DNA of 64,000 nucleotides from Bifidobacterium avesanii (GTDB lineage Bacteria > Actinomycetota > Actinomycetes > Actinomycetales > Bifidobacteriaceae): positions 62,001 through 126,000 of the forward strand of contig NZ_WBSN01000001.1 of the NCBI RefSeq assembly GCF_009299475.1, written 5' to 3'. Made by a program: the position numbers and the translations under genes. The notes below the pieces were generated by a model. The model was not told the DNA's origin and searched no databases. It saw only the letters and a program-made list of their open reading frames with translations. Position 1 is the first letter of the stretch, and each line of letters starts with the position of its first letter. Below, piece by piece: positions 1 to 8,181 of the stretch.

Positions 1-1250
1 GCCGCCGCGCCTCCGTGGTGGAGGACACCCCGGGCGTGACGCGCGACCGCATCAGTTACGACGCCGAATGGGCGGGCCGCGACTTCAAGCTCGTGGACAC
101 CGGCGGCTGGGAGACCGACGTGGAGGGCATCGACTCCGCAATCGCCAACCAGGCCGAGATCGCCGTGCGCCTCGCGGACGCGGTGATCCTCGTGGTGGAC
201 GGACAGGTGGGCCTGACCGCCAGTGACGAGCGCATCGTGAAGATGCTGCGCGCCAGCGGCAAGCCGATCACGCTCGCCGTGAACAAGGTGGACGACAACG
301 CCAGCGAATACCTCGCCGCCGAGTTCTGGAAGCTCGGCATGGGCGAGCCGATGTCCATCTCCGCCATGCACGGCAGGGGAGTGGGCGACCTGCTCGACGC
401 CGCCATGAAGACGCTCGACGAGGCCAACACCGCCTCCGGCACGCTCACCCCGTCCGGTCTGCGCCGCGTGGCCCTGATCGGACGGCCGAACGTGGGCAAG
501 TCCTCGCTGCTCAACCAGCTGGCGCGCGAGGAGCGCTCCGTGGTCAACGATCTGGCGGGCACCACGCGCGACCCGGTCGACGAGATCGTGGACATCGACG
601 GCGAGGACTGGCTGTTCATCGACACGGCCGGCATCAAGCGCCGCCTGCACAAGCTGTCCGGCGCCGAATACTATTCGTCCCTGCGCACCACCGCCGCGCT
701 GGAGCGCGCCGAGCTGGCCCTCGTGCTGTTCGACGCCTCGCAGCCCATCTCCGACCAGGACCTCAAGGTGATGAGCCAGGCCGTGGACGCGGGCCGCGCC
801 GTCGTACTGGTGTTCAACAAGTGGGACGCCATGGACGAGTTCGACAAGCAGCGCCTCGAGCGCCTGTGGAAGACCGAGTTCGAGCGCGTCACGTGGGCGC
901 AGCGCGTGAACCTGTCCGCCAAGACCGGCTGGCACACCAACCGTCTGGCGAACGCCATGCGTCAGGCGCTCGACTCGTGGGACAAGCGCATACCCACGGG
1001 CAAGCTCAACGCGTTCCTGGGCCGCATCCAGGGCGAGCACCCGCACCCCCTGCGGGGCGGCAAGCAGCCGCGCATCCTGTTCGCCACGCAGGCGTCGAGC
1101 CGCCCGCCGCGCTTCGTGATCTTCGCGACCGGCTTCCTCGAGCACGGCTACCGCCGCTTCCTCGAGCGTTCGCTGCGCGAGGAGTTCGGCTTCGAGGGCT
1201 CGCCGATCCAGATTTCGGTGAACGTGCGCGAGAAGAAGAAGCGCAAGTAG
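1..1250 (+). CDS. der: Ribosome biogenesis GTPase Der (EngA), 5' end outside window
   Basis: Tandem-domain GTPase needed for 50S subunit assembly. The reading frame is already open at base 3, so the first P-loop lies before the window. What remains of domain 1 shows DTPGVTRDR (switch I), DTGGWE (G3) and NKVDD (G4). Domain 2 is complete: [14 protein letters not shown] (G1), DTAGIKRR (G3) and NKWDAMD (G4). A KH-like C-terminal domain and a basic KKKRK tail follow. In bifidobacteria der is often fused to cytidylate kinase. Whether that holds here cannot be seen. A strong hairpin follows 28 bases after the stop. Confidence 0.97.
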   Translation, partial: RRASVVEDTPGVTRDRISYDAEWAGRDFKLVDTGGWETDVEGIDSAIANQAEIAVRLADAVILVVDGQVGLTASDERIVKMLRASGKPITLAVNKVDDNASEYLAAEFWKLGMGEPMSISAMHGRGVGDLLDAAMKTLDEANTASGTLTPSGLRRVALIGRPNVGKSSLLNQLAREERSVVNDLAGTTRDPVDEIVDIDGEDWLFIDTAGIKRRLHKLSGAEYYSSLRTTAALERAELALVLFDASQPISDQDLKVMSQAVDAGRAVVLVFNKWDAMDEFDKQRLERLWKTEFERVTWAQRVNLSAKTGWHTNRLANAMRQALDSWDKRIPTGKLNAFLGRIQGEHPHPLRGGKQPRILFATQASSRPPRFVIFATGFLEHGYRRFLERSLREEFGFEGSPIQISVNVREKKKRK

Positions 1251-1277
1251 CCGCATTCGGGGCGAAGTTCAGTCGCC

Positions 1278-1315
1278 CGCGAAGGGGTCTCTTCCGACGG
1301 AGGGGCCCCTTCGCG
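1278..1315 (+). terminator. Hairpin terminator after der
   Basis: A 15-bp stem (1278-1292 with 1301-1315, two G-U pairs) around an 8-base loop, 28 bases after the der stop. It has no long T-run but is very stable. Confidence 0.7.
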
Positions 1316-1465
1316 CGTATATGCCCCGTAGCTGCCTGTCGCCGCGCGCCCAACACGCCATCCACCGCGCGTCATTCGCCGCATGTTATCCACTGCATGT
1401 CATCCACTGCGCATCATCTGCCATGGCGTTTTCATGGCACTTGGCTTGGCACTCGGCCCGCAATA

Positions 1466-1563
1466 CGGGCTGAAAACGACGAAATCCGGAATTCCAAGCG
1501 CGAAAAGGACGCCCCGGCGGGGGTTTGACGCTTGGAATCGCGGATTTCGTCGTTTTCAGCCCG
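1466..1563. repeat. Long intergenic palindrome, 35-bp arms
   Basis: Arms 1466-1500 and 1529-1563 are complementary at 33 of 35 positions and enclose a 28-base loop. GTCATGTT follows at the edge of the right arm (1563-1570), a motif shared with three other palindromes in this window. The element lies in the 700-base gap between der and the phosphate transporter gene. Apart from the der terminator, this palindrome and a probable promoter near 1888, I see no gene in 1251-1953. Confidence 0.85.
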
Positions 1564-1887
1564 TCATGTTCGCATTCGCCGGAATACTCGTGGCGCGTTT
1601 GTGCGCACTCATGTGCCGCACCCGTCACGCGTTCACGGCATGGTCGCGGCATGGCCGGTGACATGGTCGACGTTGGCATGCTCACCGTGGCAAAACCGTG
1701 GCAGGACCGTGCCAGAGTGGCCGCAGCGCGCGCTCATGGAGACTATCCGCGGGGCATTCACGGCACGTGCGCGACGGTCGGAACGCCGCAGCCATTCCGC
1801 GTACGTCCACGGCGCGCTCATGGCCCGTCCGCGGCACGCCGCACCGACTCACGTTGTCAATCGCTACACCTACGTAGTTACATAGGC

Positions 1888-1893
1888 TACAAT
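1888..1893 (+). promoter_or_regulatory. Candidate -10 box for the phosphate transporter gene
   Basis: TACAAT at 1888-1893, 60 bases before the start codon, in a short AT-richer patch that also holds the palindrome CTACGTAG (1869-1876). No convincing -35 box is seen at 17 bases. No Pho-box match is recognised. Confidence 0.4.
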
Positions 1894-1953
1894 CATCCTG
1901 ACGGTTTCCCGACGCCAGCGTGAAACCCCTCAACGAAGAAGGAGAGCAGCCCC

Positions 1954-3006
1954 GTGGACGTGACGTTTCAGTATTTCCTCCAACAGGTGCTCTCGAATCC
2001 CGCACTGGCCGTAACTACGTTGCTGACGCTGGGCGTCATCTTCGTCAACGGCTGGACCGACGCGCCGAACGCCATCGCCACCTGCGTGACCACCCGGTGC
2101 ATGCGCGTGCGCTCGGCGGTGATCATGGCCGCGGTGTTCAACTTCCTCGGCGTGCTGCTCATGACCCAGTTCAACGCCTCCGTGGCCTCCACGATCAGCA
2201 ACATGGTCGACTTCGGCGCGGACACGCACGCGGCGCTCATCGCCCTGTGCGCGGCGCTGTTCTCCATCGTGGTCTATTCCGTGGGCGCGTCGCTGCTGGG
2301 CATCCCCACCTCGGAGAGCCACAGCCTCATCGCGGGCCTGTCCGGCGCGGCCATCGCCATTCAGGGCGGCATGGGCGGCATCAACATGGGCGAGTGGGTC
2401 AAGGTGCTCTACGGTCTGGCCGCGAGCCTCGTCATCGGCTTCGGCATGGGCTGGATCGTGTGCAAGGCCGTCACGCTGGCGTGCGCCGGAATGGACCGGC
2501 GGCGCACCAACGGGTTCTTCACGTACGCGCAGATCGTGGGCGCCGCGGCCATGAGCTTCATGCACGGCGCGCAGGACGGCCAGAAGTTCATCGGCGTGCT
2601 GTTCCTCGGCATGGCGTTCTGCAGCGGACAGCCGAGCGTGGCCGGCGTGGTCATCCCCGTGTGGCTCATGGTTCTGTGCAGCGTCATCATGGGCGTCGGC
2701 ACGTCCGTGGGCGGCGAGCGCATCATCAAGTCCGTCGGCCAGGACATGGTCAAACTGGAGAAGTACCAGGGTTTCTCCGCCGATCTGTCGAGCGCGCTGT
2801 GCCTGCTCGTCATGACGGTCCTCGGCATCCCCGTGTCCACCACGCACACCAAGACGAGCGCCATCATGGGCGTCGGCTCGGTGCGCCGCCTGTCGGCCAT
2901 CAACCTGCGCGTGGTGCGCGACATGATGCTCACGTGGGTGTTCACGTTCCCCGGCTGCGGCATCATCAGCTACGTGGTGGCCCGCCTGTTCATGGTGGTG
3001 TTCTAG
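1954..3006 (+). CDS. pit: Inorganic phosphate transporter, PiT family
   Basis: A 350-residue polytopic membrane protein that imports inorganic phosphate with a coupling cation. Both PiT signature repeats are visible: GWTDAPNAIAT near residue 30 and VSTTHTKTSAIMGVG near residue 295. They mark the two inverted halves of the family. The start is GTG, preceded by a good ribosome site (GAAGGAGAG). It lies 56 bases upstream of a DUF47 protein, the usual PiT partner, so the two are probably co-transcribed. Low-affinity phosphate uptake is the expected role. Confidence 0.95.
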   Translation: MDVTFQYFLQQVLSNPALAVTTLLTLGVIFVNGWTDAPNAIATCVTTRCMRVRSAVIMAAVFNFLGVLLMTQFNASVASTISNMVDFGADTHAALIALCAALFSIVVYSVGASLLGIPTSESHSLIAGLSGAAIAIQGGMGGINMGEWVKVLYGLAASLVIGFGMGWIVCKAVTLACAGMDRRRTNGFFTYAQIVGAAAMSFMHGAQDGQKFIGVLFLGMAFCSGQPSVAGVVIPVWLMVLCSVIMGVGTSVGGERIIKSVGQDMVKLEKYQGFSADLSSALCLLVMTVLGIPVSTTHTKTSAIMGVGSVRRLSAINLRVVRDMMLTWVFTFPGCGIISYVVARLFMVVF

Positions 3007-3062
3007 GCCTTCGGGCCGTCCGCCCGGGTTTCAAGGTTTTCCAACGGAAAGGAGCCAGACGC

Positions 3063-3686
3063 ATGGCGAGAAAAAACGATTCCTTCTACTTCGACGGCTT
3101 CCGCGACAGCGCCGGGCACGCCCTCGCCGCCGCACGACTGCTCGCCGAGGTGATGCACGACTACGATCCGGCGCGTCTGCGCGAGCGCATGGACGAAATG
3201 CACCGCATCGAACAGGAGGCCGACGAGATCCGCCACGGCATGATGGACGAGCTGGTGACGGCGTTTATCACCCCGTTCGAGCGCGAGGACATCGCCAGTC
3301 TGTCCAGCGCGCTCGACGACGTGACCGACCGCATCGAGGGCGTGCTGCTGCGTCTGTACTACGACAACGTGACCGCCATGCGCCCGGACGCTCTGCAGCT
3401 GGTGGACATGATGGTCCGCTCCTGCGAGGCCATGGTGCAGCTCATCGAGGAGCTGCCGAAGTTCAAGCGCTCCAAGACGCTGCGCGGGCACGTGTTCGCC
3501 ATCAATCAGGTGGAGGAGGGCGCCGACCGCCTGTTCGTCGAGGCGATGCGCGCGTTGCACACCTCCGGCGGCGACCCGCTGCAGGTGTTCGCGTGGCATG
3601 AGATCTACGCGCATCTGGAGCGCTGCACGGACGACTGCGAGCACGTGGCCGACGTGGTCGACGGCGTGGTGATGAAGAACAGCTGA
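3063..3686 (+). CDS. PhoU-like DUF47 protein, Pit accessory protein
   Basis: A 207-residue, mostly helical soluble protein of the DUF47/PhoU-like family, encoded directly downstream of the PiT transporter. The family is taken to modulate Pit activity. Acidic helix-bundle segments typical of the family are visible (HRIEQEADEIRHGMMDEL near residue 45, DDVTDRIEGVLLRLYYDN near 85). A clear ribosome site (GGAAAGGAG) precedes the ATG. It ends 94 bases before the convergent response regulator gene. Confidence 0.9.
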   Translation: MARKNDSFYFDGFRDSAGHALAAARLLAEVMHDYDPARLRERMDEMHRIEQEADEIRHGMMDELVTAFITPFEREDIASLSSALDDVTDRIEGVLLRLYYDNVTAMRPDALQLVDMMVRSCEAMVQLIEELPKFKRSKTLRGHVFAINQVEEGADRLFVEAMRALHTSGGDPLQVFAWHEIYAHLERCTDDCEHVADVVDGVVMKNS

Positions 3687-3698
3687 GCCTATTTCCCG

Positions 3699-3730
3699 GG
3701 TCCGTTTTCGCAAACTTGTGGAAACGGACC
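3699..3730 (+). terminator. Hairpin after the pit operon
   Basis: A 9-bp perfect stem (3699-3707 with 3722-3730) 12 bases after the DUF47 stop. Its loop holds CAAACTTGTG (3711-3720), which also serves as the left arm of a second, overlapping inverted repeat ending near 3771. Confidence 0.55.
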
Positions 3731-3772
3731 TCTGAGCCGTCAGATACGCATTTTCACAGGTTTGTCATGTTG
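3711..3772. repeat. Intergenic palindrome related to the one at 9663
   Basis: CAAACTTGTG (3711-3720) pairs imperfectly with CACAGGTTTG (3755-3764), and GTCATGTT follows at 3764-3771. The left 10-mer is identical to 9668-9677. The right segment 3752-3772 matches 9733-9753 at 17 of 21 positions. It sits between two convergent genes. Confidence 0.6.
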
Positions 3773-3780
3773 GCCCGCAG

Positions 3781-4455
3781 TCACCGCCGCCTGAGCCAGC
3801 GGACGGCGAGCTGCGTGCGGTTCGTCAGCCCCGTCCTCTCGAGGATCGCGCTGATGCGGTTGCGCACAGTGCCCTCGCTCAGGAACGCGCGGGCGGCGAT
3901 CTGGCGGTTGTCGAGCCCCTCGGCCACCAGCGCGGCGATCTCGCGGTCGCGGGCGCTGAGGTCGGCGAATTCGTCATCGGCACTGGTTCCGGCACCGGCA
4001 TTGGACTCGGAGCCAGCCGAGGGCCCGGCCGCGGACGGGGCGCCAACGCCGGCGAGCTTGCCGACCACGTCGGAGCCGAGCACCACCTGCCCGGCCATCA
4101 CGGCCTCAAGCGCGGGCGCGACGGCGGCCACATCCTGCTTGATGAGGTAGCCGCGCGCGCCGAGTTCCACGGCCTGCGCGATGTACGACCGGTCCGCGAA
4201 CGTGGTGAGGAACAGGATCCGGGCCGCGGGGTCGCGCCGCAGGATCTCGCGGGCGGCGGAGATCCCGTCGCGCCCCGGCATCTGGATGTCGACGAGCAGG
4301 ATGTCCGGCCGGCTCCCGGGCCCGCGGAAATACTCGGCCACGGCGGCGTCACCGTCGTTGGCGGTCCACAGCACGTCGGCCGCCCCGGTCGCCGTGAGGA
4401 TGGTGTCCAATGATTGGCAGACGATCGGATCGTCGTCCGCGATGGCGATTCTCAT
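3781..4455 (-). CDS. Response regulator, NarL/LuxR family
   Basis: A 224-residue two-component response regulator. The receiver domain has acidic residues D7-D9, the phospho-acceptor D56 (in LLVDIQMPG), a conserved T near 84 and K106. A LuxR-type helix-turn-helix occupies about residues 155-220 (LSARDREIAALVAEG and SEGTVRNRI). Its start overlaps the stop of the kinase gene by four bases (ATGA), so the two are translationally coupled. The likely target is the divergent ABC exporter gene cluster starting at 5932. Confidence 0.95.
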   Translation of the reverse strand: MRIAIADDDPIVCQSLDTILTATGAADVLWTANDGDAAVAEYFRGPGSRPDILLVDIQMPGRDGISAAREILRRDPAARILFLTTFADRSYIAQAVELGARGYLIKQDVAAVAPALEAVMAGQVVLGSDVVGKLAGVGAPSAAGPSAGSESNAGAGTSADDEFADLSARDREIAALVAEGLDNRQIAARAFLSEGTVRNRISAILERTGLTNRTQLAVRWLRRR

Positions 4456-5711
4456 GATGCCGTTCCCCTCTCCGCCGCGAGGCTTCCATTATGCTCCCGC
4501 GAACGCACGTCGGACCAGGGCGCCTTCGGCACGGAGACGAACACACGCCATCCGCCGCCGTACGGCCCGCACTGCGAACTGCCGCCGAGGGCCCGCACCC
4601 GCGCCTCGATGTCCGCGATCCCCATGCCGCGGGACGGTCCGTCGCCCTTCGCCGGGGCCTTCGCGGGGCCGCCATCGCTGATGACGAGCTGCCAGAACGC
4701 GGGGAAGTCGCGCAGCGTCACGCTTGCCCCGGCGGCGTCGCTGTGATGGACCACGTTGGCGAGCGCCTCGCGGACGACCGTGGCGAAGCAACGCGCCACC
4801 GGGGCCGGCGCGGACGCGACGTCGCTGGCGAACGTCACCGCGAATCCGGGCCGGACGCCGTCGAACGAGCGCACCGCGTCGCGCATGCGCGCGGCGAAGT
4901 CGGTGCCGTCGTCCTCCAGATCGTGCACGGACCGCCTGACCATGGTCATCGCGTCGTCCAGCGTGGCGCCCACGCCGGTGAACCCCCGCGAGGCCACGGC
5001 GTCCCCGGTCGCGTCGGCCACCGCCCTGCCGGCCTGCGCCTGCATGATCGCGCGCGTGAGCAGATGGCCCACGTTGTCGTGGATCTCCCGTGCGATGCGC
5101 GTGCGCTCGGCGAGCGTGGCCATGCGCGCCGCATCGTCGCGCTCCTCGGCAAGGTCGGCGAGGCGCGTGCGGTTCCGACGCATCGCCGCGCGGGTGCGGT
5201 CCTCGAAGGAACGAAGCTCGTCACGAGCGCGGGCCGCCGACGCGACGCGGTCGCCGAACGCAAAGCCCGTGGACGCGGCGAGCGCGATCGCCGCCGCCCA
5301 ATACGTCGCGCCCCGCGCATCGGAGACGACCAGACGAACCGGCACGCCAACGGCCGGCACGAGCCACGCCCAGCGGACCGCCAACCCCGCGAACCCAATG
5401 CCGGCGGAACCGGACGCATGGGCGCGGACGCGCGGAACCGGCATGCGCGCCGCGTCGAAGGCGACGGAGGGAAGGAACGCGGCCCACACCGGCACGACGG
5501 TCGCCGCCAGAACGTATGCGTCGACGGCGACCCAAGCGAGGCGCGAGCCCATCAGCCATTCGGCGAGCCCCGCCACGGACACGGCCGCGAGCAGCCCCGC
5601 CACCAGCACAGCCTCCACGCCGGAGGCTTCCATGGACGGGCCTCCGCGCCACGCCACGGCCAGCGCCGCGCCCAGGGCGAGCAGCAGCCCCTTGTCGATC
5701 ATCGTGCGCAT
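4452..5711 (-). CDS. Sensor histidine kinase, HisKA_3 (NarL-partner) type
   Basis: A 419-residue membrane histidine kinase. The N-terminal 155 residues hold four to six hydrophobic segments with little extracellular sequence, suggesting sensing in or at the membrane. A coiled-coil linker follows. The phosphorylated histidine is H211 in REIHDNVGH. The ATP-binding part shows REALANVVHHSDA and SRGMGIADIEARV. This architecture is common for kinases that control antibiotic or lipid exporters in Gram-positive bacteria. It is divergent from the exporter, with 220 bases between. Confidence 0.93.
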   Translation of the reverse strand: MRTMIDKGLLLALGAALAVAWRGGPSMEASGVEAVLVAGLLAAVSVAGLAEWLMGSRLAWVAVDAYVLAATVVPVWAAFLPSVAFDAARMPVPRVRAHASGSAGIGFAGLAVRWAWLVPAVGVPVRLVVSDARGATYWAAAIALAASTGFAFGDRVASAARARDELRSFEDRTRAAMRRNRTRLADLAEERDDAARMATLAERTRIAREIHDNVGHLLTRAIMQAQAGRAVADATGDAVASRGFTGVGATLDDAMTMVRRSVHDLEDDGTDFAARMRDAVRSFDGVRPGFAVTFASDVASAPAPVARCFATVVREALANVVHHSDAAGASVTLRDFPAFWQLVISDGGPAKAPAKGDGPSRGMGIADIEARVRALGGSSQCGPYGGGWRVFVSVPKAPWSDVRSREHNGSLAAERGTAS

Positions 5712-5790
5712 ATGCCGGCCTCCGTTGGTGTTTCCGCCATCCAGCCTATCGCAGACGGCGGCGGCATCGGACGATCACGGCCACGGCGAT

Positions 5791-5835
5791 CGTGACAAAT
5801 GTCATCGTCCGCGCGGCCGGGTCGTGACATTTGCC
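5791..5835. promoter_or_regulatory. Inverted repeat, candidate operator of the two-component system
   Basis: ACAAATGTCA (5795-5804) and TGACATTTGC (5825-5834) form an inverted pair, each preceded by CG(T)GACA-like bases. They lie in the 220-base region between the divergent kinase and exporter genes, which is where a regulator acting on both would bind. This is inference from position and symmetry only. Confidence 0.35.
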
Positions 5836-5931
5836 GGTGGCGCGCGGCGGCGGGAAACCGGATGATGGAACCATCCGAAGCGATGCATCCGCACAGGAAG
5901 AGCATCCGCGAAGGAGGAAAGGGGAGCGACC

Positions 5932-6906
5932 ATGAACGGCAACGCAGCAACAACGGCGGCGACCACGCCGGCCGAGGCCGTGAAGGTGAGCGGGCTCGTC
6001 AAGCGCTACGGCGATCTGGTGGCGCTGGACTACTTCGACCTCGACGTGCATGCGGGGGAGATCTTCGGCCTGCTCGGCCCCAACGGATCGGGCAAGACCA
6101 CGGCCATCAACTGCATCCTCGCCCTGCTCGCCTACGACGCGGGCACGATCCGCGTGTTCGGCGAGCCGATGACGCCCACGAGCTACGCGCTCAAGCGGCG
6201 CATCGGCGTCGTGCCGCAGAACGTGGCGGTGTTCAAGGAACTCACGGTGGAGGAGAACATCGACTACTTCTGCTCGCTGTACGTGCCGCGCAGGGCGGAC
6301 CGGGCGCCGCTCGTCGAGGAGGCGATCGACTTCGTGGACCTGCGGGGATTCCGCAAGTTCCGCCCGGGCAAGCTGTCCGGCGGCCTGCTGCGGCGCCTCA
6401 ACATCGCCTGCGGCATCGCGCACAAGCCGGATCTCATCTTCTTCGACGAGCCGACCGTGGCCGTGGACCCGCAGAGCCGCAACGCGATCCTCGAGGGCAT
6501 CGAACGCCTCAACAGGGCCGGCGCGACGGTGGTCTACACGAGCCACTACATGGAGGAGGTCGAGCAGATCTGCGACCGCATCCTCATCATGGACCACGGC
6601 CGCCATCTGGCTCTCGGCACCGCCGACGAGCTCAAGGGCATGATCGACATGGGGGAGCGGATCAGCGTGGAGACGCTCGATCTGCCCGACCCGGCGCTTG
6701 ACCGCATCCGGACGCTCCCGTTCGTGATCGAGGCCGCATACGACGGCCGCGAGCTCGACGTGCGCTGCCGGCGCGGCGACCACAACCTCGTGGACCTGCT
6801 GACCGCCCTGCGCGAGGCGCGCGCGAACGTGGGGCACCTCACGAGCCGGCCGCCCACCCTCAACGACGTGTTCCTGGAACTCACCGGCAAGGCGCTCCGG
6901 GACTGA
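5932..6906 (+). CDS. ABC-2 type exporter, ATP-binding subunit (DrrA-like)
   Basis: A 324-residue ATPase. It has Walker A GPNGSGKTT (about residue 43), a signature stretch LSGGLLRRLN (a variant of LSGGQ), Walker B LIFFDEPT and the switch histidine in TSHYMEE. The C-terminal 80 residues form the DrrA-type extension. A strong ribosome site (AAGGAGGAAAGG) precedes the ATG. It is followed by two ABC-2 permease genes, the second overlapping the first, so the three form one operon. The cargo is unknown: a drug, lipid or peptide are all possible. Confidence 0.94.
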   Translation: MNGNAATTAATTPAEAVKVSGLVKRYGDLVALDYFDLDVHAGEIFGLLGPNGSGKTTAINCILALLAYDAGTIRVFGEPMTPTSYALKRRIGVVPQNVAVFKELTVEENIDYFCSLYVPRRADRAPLVEEAIDFVDLRGFRKFRPGKLSGGLLRRLNIACGIAHKPDLIFFDEPTVAVDPQSRNAILEGIERLNRAGATVVYTSHYMEEVEQICDRILIMDHGRHLALGTADELKGMIDMGERISVETLDLPDPALDRIRTLPFVIEAAYDGRELDVRCRRGDHNLVDLLTALREARANVGHLTSRPPTLNDVFLELTGKALRD

Positions 6907-6924
6907 CCGGGAAGGACGGACGAC

Positions 6925-8181
6925 ATGTGGACCACATTCCTCATCTCGCTCAAGGTGAGCCTGCGCAACCGGACCGCGCTGTTCTGGATGCTGCTGTTCC
7001 CGATCGTGCTGGCGACCATGTTCAACGGCATGCTCGGCGGTCTTTCCGACGGCTACGAAACTCGGCCCGTGCCCATGGTCGTCGTGGCGGACGCGAACTG
7101 GAACAAGGCGCCCGTCACGCGGGCCTTCGTCGACGCCTTGGCCGGCAAGGCCTCCGATTCCGAGGCAATCGTCGAAACAACCGGAACAACCGGGGCAACC
7201 GGCCAAACGCTGCTGACCGTCACCGAGGCCGATTCCCCCGAGGATGCGCGCAAACTGCTCGCCGACGGCACGGCGAAGGGCTATCTGACCGCGGACGACG
7301 GCGGACGGCTCGCGATCACCCTGAGCCGCGCGGCCGTCTCCGCGATCGCCGCCGGCTCCACGAGCGACCCCGGTCTCGGCGTTTCCGTGGCCGCGCTCAA
7401 CACGGTGACCGACCTGTACAACCGCGCCGACGCCGTCGCCCGGCGGACCCTCGCGGACAACCCGCAAGCCGCGCTGAGCCGCTCGTTCTGGAACGCGGTC
7501 GGGTCCGCCGGCACGCCCATGACCCGCGAGGTCTCGCTCACGAACGCGAAGCCCGACGCCACGGCACGGTACTTCTATGCCCTGCTCGCCATGAACTGCC
7601 TGATGGCGATGAGCTACGCGGTCGGCGCGGTCAACGCGACGCAGGCGAACCTGTCCGCGCTGGGCATACGCCGCACGGTCGCGCCGCTGAGACGGTCGAG
7701 CCAGCTGCTGGCGGGATTCCTGGCCTGCTGGCTGTGCTCCTTCGCCGCGCTGCTCATCGCGCTGGCCTACATCCGGTACGTCTGCGGCGTCGGGATCGGA
7801 GGCCACGAGCCACAGGCCGTGCTCGCCGTGGCGGTGGCATCGTTCATGGCCAATTCGGCGGGCACCCTGCTCGGCGCGATCCCGAAGCTCTCGGCCGACG
7901 CCAAAACCGCGCTGACCAGCGCCATCAGCTGCGCGCTGTCCCTGTTCACCGGTCTGTACGGCGGATTCGCCATGCAGCTGAGCGACTGGATCGCCCGCAA
8001 CGCGCCGGCGCTCGGCCTGATCAATCCGGCGCAGCAGGTCGTCAACCTGTTCTACTCGCTCATGTACTACGACGGCTACGGCCCCTTCGTCCGCACCTGC
8101 GTCACGCTGCTCGCCATGAGCGCGCTGTTCCTCGCGGGCGGGGTCGCTCTGCTCAGGAGGCAACGCTATGAACACCTGTAA
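6925..8181 (+). CDS. ABC-2 type exporter permease
   Basis: A 418-residue membrane protein of the ABC-2 permease class. One N-terminal transmembrane helix (residues 15-35) is followed by a large extracytoplasmic domain of about 180 residues, then a cluster of five helices at the C-terminus. The extracytoplasmic domain carries a Thr/Gly-rich stretch (TTGTTGATG). It starts 18 bases after the ATPase gene. It pairs with the next gene product to make the transmembrane part of the exporter. Confidence 0.9.
   Translation: MWTTFLISLKVSLRNRTALFWMLLFPIVLATMFNGMLGGLSDGYETRPVPMVVVADANWNKAPVTRAFVDALAGKASDSEAIVETTGTTGATGQTLLTVTEADSPEDARKLLADGTAKGYLTADDGGRLAITLSRAAVSAIAAGSTSDPGLGVSVAALNTVTDLYNRADAVARRTLADNPQAALSRSFWNAVGSAGTPMTREVSLTNAKPDATARYFYALLAMNCLMAMSYAVGAVNATQANLSALGIRRTVAPLRRSSQLLAGFLACWLCSFAALLIALAYIRYVCGVGIGGHEPQAVLAVAVASFMANSAGTLLGAIPKLSADAKTALTSAISCALSLFTGLYGGFAMQLSDWIARNAPALGLINPAQQVVNLFYSLMYYDGYGPFVRTCVTLLAMSALFLAGGVALLRRQRYEHL

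Noticed and set aside
1920-3686. 588-residue reading frame spanning the phosphate transporter
   Set aside because: Its first two thirds are an Arg/His/Gly-rich shadow of the transporter gene. Only the last 207 residues are real, as the DUF47 protein.
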